Positions 7,167 to 15,136 of a stretch of 19,675 nucleotides of DNA are shown piece after piece. Position numbers and translations under genes: made by a program. Position 1 is the first letter of the stretch. Each line of letters begins with the position of its first letter. The notes under the pieces were generated by a model. That model searched no databases, was not told where the DNA came from, and saw only the letters and a program-made list of their open reading frames with translations. This DNA comes from Patescibacteria group bacterium (GTDB taxonomy: Bacteria; Patescibacteriota; Microgenomatia; UM-FILTER-40-11), in contig JAMCYY010000026.1 of assembly GCA_023473205.1 (NCBI GenBank), forward strand, positions 1-19,675, read 5' to 3'.

Positions 7167-7195
7167 ATATATCGCGAGTGTAAACGAGCATATAT
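7167..7195 (+). repeat. AT-rich GCGAG repeat, right flank copy 2
   Basis: Layout ATATATCGCGAG, then six variable bases, then CGAGCATATAT. It is 29 bases long, the same as the left-flank hairpin in inverse orientation. It ends 10 bases before the murG ATG, so the murG leader is essentially made of this repeat and contains no visible Shine-Dalgarno. Confidence 0.7.
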
Positions 7196-7205
7196 TTGTA
7201 TAAAT

Positions 7206-8288
7206 ATGAAGATAGTCATAACTGGTGGTCATCATAATAGTGCGCTTTTGGTAGCAGAAGCTTTACGCGAAAAAGGCCATGAGGTTTATTGGCTTGGCCA
7301 TAAATATTCTATGCTTGGGGATAAAAAACCAAGTGCGGAATATTTAGAAGTAACCCAAAAAGGTTTACCTTTTTTTGAGATAAAAGCGGGAAAATTGCAA
7401 AAAAATTTTCACTTTTGGCTAAATTTTTTACGAATTCCTTTAGGTTTTGAGCAAAGTTATCGAATTTTAAAAGAGATAAAGCCTGATTTAATTTTTTCTT
7501 TTGGTGGTTATTTGGCTTTGCCGGTGGCCCTGGTCGGAAATATTTTAAGGATACCGATTGTGACTCATGAGCAGACGGTAGTTTCCGGTTTAGCCAATAA
7601 ACAAATAGCCAAAGTCGCTAAAAAAATCTTTTTAACCTTTCCTTCTTCAGTAAAATATTTTCCTGGAGAAAAAGTTGTTGTTACCGGCTTACCTTTAAGA
7701 CCAGAAATTTTTTATCGAGGAAAAAAGTTGTTCAACAACAAAAAAAGAACACTTTATTTTACCGGCGGTAAGCAAGGAGCCCATGTTTTAAATCTGGAGA
7801 TTTTTAAAATCCTACCCCAACTTTTAGAAAAGTTTAATATAATCCACCAATGTGGTTCAAATAGTTTATTCAATGACTTTGGCCAAGCTAATATTCTAAG
7901 GGAAGAATTAGGCGAAAAGACAAAAGATTACTTGGTAAAAGAATATTTTTTCGAAAAAGAAATTGGGCAAGTTTTTTATTCAGCAGATTTTGTGGTTTCC
8001 AGGGCAGGAGCGCATACTGTTTATGAATTGATGAGTTTAGAGAAGCCAGCCATTTTAATCCCTATTCCCTGGTCTTCTAATCATGAGCAGGAAGAAAATG
8101 CCAAGATGCTTCGTGATTTAGGCTTGGCAGAAATTTTACCTCAGGAGGATTTAGAAAAAGGTAAATTGCTGGAAACAGTTTTAGAATTTGAGAAAAATCT
8201 GGAGAAATATAAACTTTCAAAGCCTATTACTTCCCCCTTAGCCGCTATAGAAAAAATCGTCGAAGAAATCGAGAAACTTAAGGGATAG
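7206..8288 (+). CDS. murG: UDP-GlcNAc:lipid I GlcNAc transferase MurG
   Basis: Peripheral GT-B glycosyltransferase that adds GlcNAc to lipid I, giving lipid II, on the cytoplasmic membrane face. Seen: an N-terminal glycine/histidine loop TGGHHNSA (6-13, a variant of GGTGGH), FSFGGY (97-102), THEQ (120-123), GGKQGAH (187-193), the UDP-GlcNAc-binding SRAGAHTVYEL (265-275), and IPIPWSSNHEQEENA (285-299). Length 360 matches the family. It follows the S23-type cassette; before the insertion ftsW and murG would have been adjacent, as in ordinary dcw clusters. The next usual genes (murC, ftsQ) are absent downstream. Confidence 0.92.
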   Translation: MKIVITGGHHNSALLVAEALREKGHEVYWLGHKYSMLGDKKPSAEYLEVTQKGLPFFEIKAGKLQKNFHFWLNFLRIPLGFEQSYRILKEIKPDLIFSFGGYLALPVALVGNILRIPIVTHEQTVVSGLANKQIAKVAKKIFLTFPSSVKYFPGEKVVVTGLPLRPEIFYRGKKLFNNKKRTLYFTGGKQGAHVLNLEIFKILPQLLEKFNIIHQCGSNSLFNDFGQANILREELGEKTKDYLVKEYFFEKEIGQVFYSADFVVSRAGAHTVYELMSLEKPAILIPIPWSSNHEQEENAKMLRDLGLAEILPQEDLEKGKLLETVLEFEKNLEKYKLSKPITSPLAAIEKIVEEIEKLKG

Positions 8289-8390
8289 ATTGTTAAGGAT
8301 TTAAAGGGCTGAATTTACACCACCTTACTCGGTCCAAACCTAAACTATAATTGCTTGACTTTTTTTTAGTTAAATCTTATTTTTCTGTCT
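8289..8390 (+). promoter_or_regulatory. Probable promoter region for the methyltransferase-like gene
   Basis: Two candidates: TATAAT at 8346-8351 without a good -35, and TTGACT (8355-8360) with a 17-base spacer to TATTTT (8378-8383), which would start RNA at about the ATG at 8391 and give a leaderless message. No Shine-Dalgarno precedes the ATG. The 12-mer CTATAATTGCTT here recurs just before ftsZ. Confidence 0.4.
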
Positions 8391-9341
8391 ATGACTGAGA
8401 TTTGTGAAAAAAGAGAACTGGCAATGTCTTTTTCTCCAAACTATATTTTGCTTTCTTCATCATCGAGCCAAGCTGTCAGAGAAATTTTAGCCAAAAAACA
8501 AGAGACAGAGGCTCTTTTTCCAGAATATTGGCAGATGAAAAGATATGAGGAAATTGACAAAATGCTAGTTACTACCAAGGATGGAGTGGAACTTAAGGCA
8601 GCAGAAGTAGCGGCTCATAATAAGGCGGAAATTGCCCAAGTAACCCAAATGAGATGGTTTGGATGCTTGAGTGAACTTTTTTCTTTGGCAGATATAAGGA
8701 AAATGCCCTGTCGAACAGAAGAAGGCCGGTTAAAAATTGGCGTTGCTGGCTGTGAAGATGGACAAGGAATTGCGGGTTTGTTAGCATTTTTTAATTCCAG
8801 AGAAACTGCGGTTGATATTTTTGGGGTTGATCCGAGAGGAGTGGGTGAGGTTGATCGGTACAAAGAGCAATTATCTTTTCGTGCTTCAACGGTTACTTTA
8901 GCTCAAGGCGATATTGTGGATATTTTTCAAAGGGATTGGCAGTTTGATTTAGTGGTTTTTCCTAACCCAGGACCATTTGCTGACTGGAAAAGATATAACG
9001 CCTGGAAAAAAATTGTTGAAACAATGGTCAAAACAGAACCATCCTTGATTATTTTCAGTTTTCCAAGGACTGGTTGGAGTGTGAGAGACCTTTTAGTTTT
9101 AGCAGATGTTTGGAAAACTGAAGAAATGATGGATTTAAGGGAAGAACAATTATTTGAAATTTTGTTAAAAAAAAGTGGTTATTTTAGGGGAGCATTACGA
9201 TTTTTTAATGATGTCTTAAAAATTCCCTATTACTTGTATGGTGCGGAAGAAATCGTGGGGGAGGAAAAAGAATTCCTTAGTATTTGTGATCCTTATTTTT
9301 CTTTATTTATTCATCGGGATACTTTACCGGTGATTAGGTAA
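8391..9341 (+). CDS. Putative SAM-dependent methyltransferase-like Rossmann protein
   Basis: Not recognised by family. The middle of this 316-residue protein looks like a class I methyltransferase core: IGVAGCEDGQG (116-126, motif I position), VDIFGVDPRG (141-150, acidic residue Asp147 ending strand 2), AQGDIVDIF (171-179), and FDLVVFPNPGP (185-195), resembling an NPP-type motif IV. The N-terminal ~110 residues are helical and unassigned. No membrane segment or signal peptide is seen. It has its own promoter region, so it is probably outside the murG transcript. Its 3' end overlaps the convergent unknown gene by 18 bases. The substrate is unknown and other Rossmann functions remain possible. 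Confidence 0.5.
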   Translation: MTEICEKRELAMSFSPNYILLSSSSSQAVREILAKKQETEALFPEYWQMKRYEEIDKMLVTTKDGVELKAAEVAAHNKAEIAQVTQMRWFGCLSELFSLADIRKMPCRTEEGRLKIGVAGCEDGQGIAGLLAFFNSRETAVDIFGVDPRGVGEVDRYKEQLSFRASTVTLAQGDIVDIFQRDWQFDLVVFPNPGPFADWKRYNAWKKIVETMVKTEPSLIIFSFPRTGWSVRDLLVLADVWKTEEMMDLREEQLFEILLKKSGYFRGALRFFNDVLKIPYYLYGAEEIVGEEKEFLSICDPYFSLFIHRDTLPVIR

Positions 9342-10415
9342 AGGTGGCAGGTTAGGAACAATTAAATAGGAAACAGAGATATTGAGATCAAAGGCTAAAC
9401 GGGTGGCTTCAAATTGAAGGCGAGCTTGGCCGACACTTAGCCATTGGTTAGAAGGACTTGGGCCACGGCCTTTATTGTGGCTCATGATCCAGGACGCGGC
9501 CCAGTTTAATGTTTGCGGATCATAATAAAAATTTGAATTTCCAATTTGTTCCCATCCCACTGCCGCGCCTAAACGTGCTTTTCCTTTAAGGCTAACGTAG
9601 TCAACATGGTTAGGACCAATAATATGAAGCGCATCAATTCGTACGGTTTGACGTCCTTGATTTACGCCTGCCCAAATTTCCACACTACCTGAATTTCGGC
9701 CATTACCCATTTCGCAAAGAGCTCTCTGATCGCCACAGGCTTGAATAATGGATTCGATAACCGACCTGCTTTCTGCATGTTCAATACTTTGGCTAACCGG
9801 CCGTCGTATGGCGGCTTCTAATTTATCAAAAAAATTTTTTTCTTTTCGCCATTTTTTGGAAAGAGTTAAGGATGAAGAAGAGAAAGTAATTTCTGAAGCC
9901 TCTGCACCGAAATCGTAAATAGCTTTTAATTCTTCCACTCTTGCCCAAGCTGCGTCATGAGTAAGAAAAACACCTTTATTTCCTTTCTCAGTGGCTAAAC
10001 GATAAGCATCAATAACCTTTGCGTCTCTAAAAGGGTAAGAAGTTTCGCCTCTTTTAGTCTCTACTTTTAAGGTTCCTGTTTCGTTCGGAGTTGTAACTTC
10101 TTCTCCTTTCAAAAAAATTACATCTACATAAGGAGAAAGCCCTTGAACAATACAGACAAAAATTTGATGGAGATTGGGTAGACTATTTTTATCCATTGGG
10201 CGAGTCGCATAAACTTGTAGTCCATCTGGCCCGGGTGGCGTGGTCTGAAGTTTAATTAAGCCTGGGTTTTCAGGTGAAGAACCATAATTTCTTAAAATTT
10301 CCAAGACTGCCTCAGCCTCTGCTTGATAACTACTAAGGCGATACCCGCGAGCAAATTTCTCTTTTTCTTGTTCCCTAGAGATTCCTTGTGATAATCGTTC
10401 AAAGCCAAAAACCAT
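9324..10415 (-). CDS. Unrecognised protein with internal duplication
   Basis: A 363-residue cytoplasmic-looking protein I cannot assign. It appears to consist of two diverged copies of one ~150-residue module. AEAEAVLEIL (32-41) matches AESRSVIESI (214-223); YVDVIFLKGE (96-105) matches HVDYVSLKGK (270-279); EKGNKG (143-148) matches SHNKGRG (312-318); and IYDFGAEASEITF (166-178) matches LAFDLNISVSYLI (340-352). The offsets stay near 168-182 residues. A basic linker (about 181-211) joins the copies. No catalytic motif, signal peptide or membrane segment is evident. Codon use and composition look like the neighbours. It converges on the methyltransferase-like gene (18-base overlap) and is divergent from the DUF2130 gene. 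Confidence 0.7.
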   Translation of the reverse strand: MVFGFERLSQGISREQEKEKFARGYRLSSYQAEAEAVLEILRNYGSSPENPGLIKLQTTPPGPDGLQVYATRPMDKNSLPNLHQIFVCIVQGLSPYVDVIFLKGEEVTTPNETGTLKVETKRGETSYPFRDAKVIDAYRLATEKGNKGVFLTHDAAWARVEELKAIYDFGAEASEITFSSSSLTLSKKWRKEKNFFDKLEAAIRRPVSQSIEHAESRSVIESIIQACGDQRALCEMGNGRNSGSVEIWAGVNQGRQTVRIDALHIIGPNHVDYVSLKGKARLGAAVGWEQIGNSNFYYDPQTLNWAASWIMSHNKGRGPSPSNQWLSVGQARLQFEATRLAFDLNISVSYLIVPNLPPLPNHR

Positions 10416-10517
10416 ATGCTTAAGATAATAGGTTATAAGAATAATGAAATCAAATTTTTAAGAATTAAAACAAAATAGGGAGTGGTAAAGAAGAAAAAAG
10501 AGTGATAAATTAAAGAT

Positions 10518-11660
10518 ATGGATAGTATTAAATGTCCGCAGTGCGGTAGTTTAATTGAAATTTCCCAGGCTTTAAAGAGCCAGATTGAAGAACAGGTTTT
10601 AACTGCGGAAAAGGCAAAGCATCAGATAGAACTAACGAGAATTAGAGAGGAGACGGAAAAGAAGGTCAAGAGGGAACAGGAGGAAAAGATAGGGTTAGAG
10701 ATGACTGATTTGAGAAAAGCATTAGAAGAAAAAGAAAAGAAAGTCAGTGAATTTAGAGAACAAGAAATGAAACTTCGGGAGGAAAAGAGAAAAATTGAGG
10801 AAGAAAAGAAGGAGCTAGACTTGATGGTTCAGCGAAAAATTGATGAAGAAAGAAAAAAAGTGGAAGAGTTGGTTTTAAAACAAGAATCAGAAAAGCACCG
10901 GCTTAAAGAAGCGGAATTTGAGGAAAAAATCAAATCAATGCAAAGGGCTTTGGAAGAAGCGCAAAGAAAAGCCGCTCAAGGATCCCAACAAACCCAAGGC
11001 GAGGTTTTGGAGTTGGATTTAGAAGCAACTTTGAGAAATGCTTTTCCTCAAGATTTGATAGAACCGGTTGGTAAAGGGGTTAGAGGCGCTGATATCAGGC
11101 AAACAATTAAAAGCCAAAGCGGGGTTGTTTGTGGGGTTGTCCTTTGGGAATCAAAAAGAACAAAAGCCTGGACTGATGAGTGGCTTTCGAAATTAAAAGA
11201 TGATTTGAGAGCTGAAGGGGCAAATATTCCGGTGATTGTCAGTGAAACTTTACCTAAAGAATCACAAAATGGCATGGGAGTTAAAGAAGGAGTTTGGGTG
11301 GTGAGCTTTGCTTTGGTCTTGCCGCTTGCCTTTTTATTGCGCAAGAATTTACTTGAGGTGGCTTACCAAAAATTTGTTTCCGCGGAAAAAGGCAATAAGG
11401 CGGACCAACTTTATGAATATATTACCGGACATGAGTTTAGACAGCAGCTCGAAGCTTTAGTAGAAGTTTATTTAAATATGCAGGAAGAGATTACTAAAGA
11501 ACGAGTTGCTTTTGAAAAAATTTGGAAGACCAGGGAATTTGAAATTAAAAAATTAATTAGCAGTACTGTTAATGTTTATTCAGGGGTCCAAGGCCTTATT
11601 GGCCAGGCAATGCCCCAAATTAAGGGATTAGAGCTTTTAGAAGAAGGAGTGAAAAGTTAG
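10518..11660 (+). CDS. DUF2130 family protein, coiled coil plus PD-(D/E)XK-like nuclease fold
   Basis: Seen: an N-terminal zinc-knuckle-like KCPQCGSLIE (5-14), a long charged coiled coil (about 20-155), then a domain with GEVLELDLEATLRNAFP (161-177), GKGVRGADIRQTI (185-197) and VVLWESKRTKAWTDEWLSKL (207-226). Glu162 or nearby, Asp192 and the ESK at 211-213 are arranged like a PD-(D/E)XK nuclease core, which is how DUF2130 proteins are usually described. A helical C-terminal region follows. Target and partners are unknown; a nucleic-acid role is inferred from the fold only. The stop is 28 bases before the preferred ATG of the cytidine-deaminase-like gene, so the two are probably one transcript. 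No Shine-Dalgarno is seen just before its ATG. Confidence 0.8.
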   Translation: MDSIKCPQCGSLIEISQALKSQIEEQVLTAEKAKHQIELTRIREETEKKVKREQEEKIGLEMTDLRKALEEKEKKVSEFREQEMKLREEKRKIEEEKKELDLMVQRKIDEERKKVEELVLKQESEKHRLKEAEFEEKIKSMQRALEEAQRKAAQGSQQTQGEVLELDLEATLRNAFPQDLIEPVGKGVRGADIRQTIKSQSGVVCGVVLWESKRTKAWTDEWLSKLKDDLRAEGANIPVIVSETLPKESQNGMGVKEGVWVVSFALVLPLAFLLRKNLLEVAYQKFVSAEKGNKADQLYEYITGHEFRQQLEALVEVYLNMQEEITKERVAFEKIWKTREFEIKKLISSTVNVYSGVQGLIGQAMPQIKGLELLEEGVKS

Positions 11661-11688
11661 GGTGAGGATTTTGAGGGAGAAGATAAAG

Positions 11689-12135
11689 ATGGAATATACA
11701 AATTTTGAGGCATTAAAAGAAGAAGAAAAAGGTTTAATTTTGGCGGCTGAGGAAGCCATGGAAAATGCCTATAACCTTGTGGATAACCATATTTTTGGGG
11801 CAGCGGTTTTACTTGAAAGCGGGGGAATCGTCCAGGGAGCTAATTTTTACCTTTCTTCAACCGGAGCGCATCTTTGCGCGGAAAGAGCGGCGGTTGTGAC
11901 TGCCAATTCTTTAGGCCACCGTGATATAAAAATTTTGGCCGTGATGGGAAAAGAGAAAGATGATGGAGGAAAAATTTTTCCTCCCTGCGGAATTTGCCGC
12001 CAGTTTTTAATTGATTTTTCCGAAATGATGGGAAAAGATATTAATCTTCTAATAAGTAGCGGAGATAAAAAGAAAGTTGTTAGAACTTCTGTCAGAGAAC
12101 TTTTGCCTTTGGCTTTTGTGGGAGCGGCGGCATGA
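11689..12135 (+). CDS. Cytidine-deaminase-family zinc enzyme with altered substrate motif
   Basis: Zinc-dependent deaminase of the small tetrameric CDA class. Seen: zinc ligands and catalytic Glu in LCAER (C63, E65) and PPCGICRQFL (98-107; C100, C103), the fold-typical HIFGAAVLLESGGIVQGAN (34-52), and a C-terminal SVRELLPLAF (134-143). Length 148 compares with about 130 usual. The nucleoside-binding N-x-E-N-A segment of true cytidine deaminases reads N-F-Y-L-S here, so the ribose-binding Glu is a Tyr, as in blasticidin-S-deaminase-like proteins; the substrate is therefore uncertain. I chose the ATG at 11689, which has GGGAG with 9-base spacing, over an in-frame GTG at 11662. Convergent with the Memo-AMMECR1 gene, 21 bases apart. 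Confidence 0.85.
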   Translation: MEYTNFEALKEEEKGLILAAEEAMENAYNLVDNHIFGAAVLLESGGIVQGANFYLSSTGAHLCAERAAVVTANSLGHRDIKILAVMGKEKDDGGKIFPPCGICRQFLIDFSEMMGKDINLLISSGDKKKVVRTSVRELLPLAFVGAAA

Positions 12136-12156
12136 GGGAAAGAAGGGTGGAGGGGA

Positions 12157-13626
12157 TTATTCAGAGAAGATTTGGACTTGGAAGGTGTAAAGATCAACTT
12201 CTGAGTTTTTATATGCGTGAGGTGGAAGACCAGCTTTTTGGCAGCAAAGTTGACTCAAAAATTCTTCTAAACTCCAGCTAGTTTCTTCTGCCACTTGAGG
12301 TAAAAAAGTCCCGGCATGATTTTTGTATTGGATAACTACCCCATCTTCACCTAATTTTACTTCTTGCCAATTGTTAATTTTTTTTCTGGGAGACATTACT
12401 GAAACTTCAATTTTAATCTCTTTTAGTTCTTCCAGAAGTACTTTGGGAAAACGAGGGTCTTGGGTAGCCGCGGCAATGGCCATTTTCTGAATCATTTCAA
12501 ATAGGGGTTCTTTTGGTTCAAACTCACCAATACAGCCGCGGAGTTGACCATCTTTTTTTAAAGTGACAAAAGCACCTAAAGGTTCCAAAAGAAAGGGTGA
12601 TTTAAAGGTTATGAGTGATTTTGGAAGAACAGGACGACCAGAAAGGTGATCTTCTAAAGTTTGGCGAGCAAGAGAAAGAACTTCCTTTTCGAGTTCTAAA
12701 TCAGGGTTAGGATCAGAAGAGTTTTGCCAAGCGCCAATAGCGCCGTAACCTACCACCCGTCTTTTTTCACCAGTGACATCACCTGAATTTTCATAAGCAA
12801 TTTTTTTAAAATTCAAATCCAGCCCAGCAGCAATTTTCATTCCAATACGGATGGCTAAAGCAGCGCAAGCAGTAGTTTCTAAATTGGAAAAATTTTGTTG
12901 GCTAATTTCTTCCTGGGTTTTTAAAAAAATTTCTTCTTTGCCACTCAAAATGGATTTAATCGTTTCTTCATCCACGTGTTTGGCCACTTCCCAAACCGGG
13001 TAATGAGAAAGATCAGAACTAATCACTAAAAGGGTTTCTTTATTTAAAAGAGGCGTAATTTTTTCCGCCAGAGTCTTCAAAAGATCTTCAGAAACTTGGC
13101 CTAATAAAACCGGAACAATTTTAAAATCTTTAAGTACTCTTTGTAAAAAAATGAGTTCCATTTCTAAAGAATGTTCAGGCAGGTGTGGCCCTTTGTCAGG
13201 CAAAATGCCTTTTTCCTTATCAATAATTTTTTGGGCCAAATCTTGGTCAATTGAAACTTGGCTTAATGGAGTCTCCCAAGAACCTTCGGGATAAATGGCA
13301 GCATAATCGAAAATAACTTGGTGACTAATACCTAAAAGAAAAATATGAGAGTAATTTTTGCCCTCAATTTGTTTAAAGCCTGCTCCTGCCACACTTCCGG
13401 AAAAATCTATTCCTGCATGAGGAACGATTAAAATTTTCAATTGCCCGGAGATATCCGTTAAAGAAGCCTGGTCAAGATCTTGGTCAATTTCCGATTTTAG
13501 AAAATGGGGATCTTCTGGATAAAAACTACCGGCAACAGCAGGGAAGCGAATATTTGGGTGAGGGTGAGAGGTAGGTGGTGAGTCGGGTTGTGATGATGAG
13601 TTGTAAGTAAAATATTTTTTTGACAT
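12157..13626 (-). CDS. Memo-AMMECR1 fusion (AmmeMemoRadiSam system B and A proteins)
   Basis: One 489-residue chain joins two families usually found near a radical SAM protein (AmmeMemoRadiSam system). Residues about 26-300 are Memo: RFPAVAGSFYP (27-37), VPHAG with His70, GISH with His102, SSDLSHYP (203-210) and TTACAA with Cys254. His70, His102 and Cys254 match the metal-binding residues of human MEMO1. Residues about 310-489 are AMMECR1, with LRGCIGEF (362-369). The first 25 residues are Ser/Pro/His-rich low complexity encoded by a repetitive stretch. No radical SAM partner is in the window. It is divergent from ftsA. No Shine-Dalgarno is visible before the ATG. The biochemical role is not established in bacteria; a redox or modification function is only inferred. 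Confidence 0.88.
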   Translation of the reverse strand: MSKKYFTYNSSSQPDSPPTSHPHPNIRFPAVAGSFYPEDPHFLKSEIDQDLDQASLTDISGQLKILIVPHAGIDFSGSVAGAGFKQIEGKNYSHIFLLGISHQVIFDYAAIYPEGSWETPLSQVSIDQDLAQKIIDKEKGILPDKGPHLPEHSLEMELIFLQRVLKDFKIVPVLLGQVSEDLLKTLAEKITPLLNKETLLVISSDLSHYPVWEVAKHVDEETIKSILSGKEEIFLKTQEEISQQNFSNLETTACAALAIRIGMKIAAGLDLNFKKIAYENSGDVTGEKRRVVGYGAIGAWQNSSDPNPDLELEKEVLSLARQTLEDHLSGRPVLPKSLITFKSPFLLEPLGAFVTLKKDGQLRGCIGEFEPKEPLFEMIQKMAIAAATQDPRFPKVLLEELKEIKIEVSVMSPRKKINNWQEVKLGEDGVVIQYKNHAGTFLPQVAEETSWSLEEFLSQLCCQKAGLPPHAYKNSEVDLYTFQVQIFSE

Positions 13627-13789
13627 AGATATTTATGATGTTAACAAATATAGGTATAAAAGCAAGCAGATAAAAAATTATACTAATTGGCCTGATTATT
13701 CAAAACTTTAGAATAATTAGAATAATTTTTAATTAGGTCTTTACTTTTTTTCACTAATCACTATACAATGAATTACAGGTGAACTTTAG
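13627..13789. promoter_or_regulatory. Divergent promoter region between Memo-AMMECR1 and ftsA
   Basis: Plus strand toward ftsA: TTTACT (13740-13745), 16-base spacer, TATACA (13762-13767), then an AGGTGA Shine-Dalgarno at 13777-13782 with 7-base spacing to the ftsA ATG. Minus strand toward the fusion gene: TATAAT at 13682-13677, with TTTTGA 17 bases further upstream. Confidence 0.45.
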
Positions 13790-15115
13790 ATGACGCGAAA
13801 TAAAGTCTTAGCTGCTATTGATATAGGCAGCACAAAAATTGCTACTTTAATTGGCCAACTATCAGAAAGTGGTGAAAAAATTAATATTGTTGGGGCTGCT
13901 TCAGTTCCTTCTTTGGGAATTCGTAAAGGCCAAATCGTTAATATCGAAGAGGCGGCAGAAGCAGTCATTAAAAGCGTTGAAGCGGCGGAAAGAATGGCTG
14001 GTTTTTCTTTATCAAGAATTTTTGTTTCTGTCGGTGGCGCCCATATTACTTCACAAAATTCCCATGGGATTGTTGCGGTAGCCGAACCCCAAGGTGAAAT
14101 TTCTCCGGCTGACGTTACCCGTGTCATTGAGGCAGCGCGAGCCATCTCTTTACCTTCTTCCAGAGAAATTTTGCATGTTATCCCGCGGACTTATGCCGTT
14201 GATTCACAAGACGGCGTCGCTGATCCAGTGGGAATGAGTGGTGTGCGTTTGGAAGTTGAAACCCACATTGTTACTGCCTCGACTACTGCTCTTAAAAATC
14301 TTTCAAAGTGTGTCTCTGAAGTTGGAGCAGATATTGACTGTCTGGTTTTTTCTGGGGTAGCTTCTGCGGAAGCAGTTTTAACTGGAACAGAAAAAGAATT
14401 AGGGGTTGTTTTAGTGGATATTGGCGGTGGAACAACGAGTATTATTGTTTTTTTGGAAGGCGCCCCAGCTTACACTGCAGTTTTACCAATTGGGGCGAAA
14501 AACGTTACTAATGATTTAGCAATTGGGTTAAGGCTTTCTTTAGAAGGGGCAGAGAAATTGAAAGTGGCTCTGTCTAAACCATACGGGCAAAAAAATGTTG
14601 GTGATGAAATGATTGATGAAACAGGAAAGGTTTCTTCTGCAAAATCCGGGGAAACTAAAGATGATGAAATTGACTTAGGAAAATTAGGCATTTATGAAGA
14701 AACAAAAAAAGTTTCCCGCAAGACGATTATTGAAGGAATTATTAGACCACGGCTTAACGAAATTTTTGGCATGGTGGCAGCAGAAATAGAAAGAAGCGGA
14801 TTTGCCGGATTAACTCCTTCAGGTATTGTTTTGACAGGAGGAGGAGCTTTAACTATTGGCAGCGCAGAATCTTGTCGTCGAAGTCTTTCTTTACCAGTAA
14901 GAATTGGTGTTCCTGATAAAGTCACCGGATTGGTTGATGATATTTTAGATCCGGCTTATGCGACAGTCATTGGCCTTTTGCATTATGGTTCTCACCGGAG
15001 TGAAAGTTCTTCAAACAATAACTCACGGTTAAAATTTGGAGAAATATCAAAAAAGATTCAATTTAAGGGAATTGCAGGTAAAATTGGGGATTTTATTAAA
15101 TCTTTTCTGCCTTGA
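13790..15115 (+). CDS. ftsA: Cell division protein FtsA
   Basis: Actin-like ATPase that tethers FtsZ to the membrane and recruits later division proteins. Seen: phosphate-1 motif DIGST (11-15), the SHS2 (1C) domain around 85-165, phosphate-2 motif VDIGGGT (209-215), adenosine motif LTGGGAL (348-354), and a C-terminal amphipathic helix KIQFKGIAGKIGDFIKSFLP (422-441) expected to bind the membrane. A charged, low-complexity insertion at about 265-305 precedes subdomain 2B. Length 441 is normal for the family. It has a good Shine-Dalgarno and a plausible own promoter. ftsZ follows after 21 bases; ftsQ, which normally precedes ftsA, is missing. Confidence 0.95.
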   Translation: MTRNKVLAAIDIGSTKIATLIGQLSESGEKINIVGAASVPSLGIRKGQIVNIEEAAEAVIKSVEAAERMAGFSLSRIFVSVGGAHITSQNSHGIVAVAEPQGEISPADVTRVIEAARAISLPSSREILHVIPRTYAVDSQDGVADPVGMSGVRLEVETHIVTASTTALKNLSKCVSEVGADIDCLVFSGVASAEAVLTGTEKELGVVLVDIGGGTTSIIVFLEGAPAYTAVLPIGAKNVTNDLAIGLRLSLEGAEKLKVALSKPYGQKNVGDEMIDETGKVSSAKSGETKDDEIDLGKLGIYEETKKVSRKTIIEGIIRPRLNEIFGMVAAEIERSGFAGLTPSGIVLTGGGALTIGSAESCRRSLSLPVRIGVPDKVTGLVDDILDPAYATVIGLLHYGSHRSESSSNNNSRLKFGEISKKIQFKGIAGKIGDFIKSFLP

Positions 15116-15121
15116 GTCCTG

Positions 15122-15136
15122 TGCTATAATTGCTTC
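15122..15136 (+). promoter_or_regulatory. Extended -10 promoter for a leaderless ftsZ transcript
   Basis: TGCTATAAT (15122-15130), with TATAAT at 15125-15130, lies 6 bases before the ftsZ ATG, the distance expected for RNA to start at or beside that A. No Shine-Dalgarno is present. The -35 region is poor, which an extended -10 can offset. Confidence 0.5.

Noticed and set aside
11662..11688. GTG start for the deaminase
   Set aside because: The ATG at 11689 has a better-placed GGGAG and the extra residues do not resemble the family.
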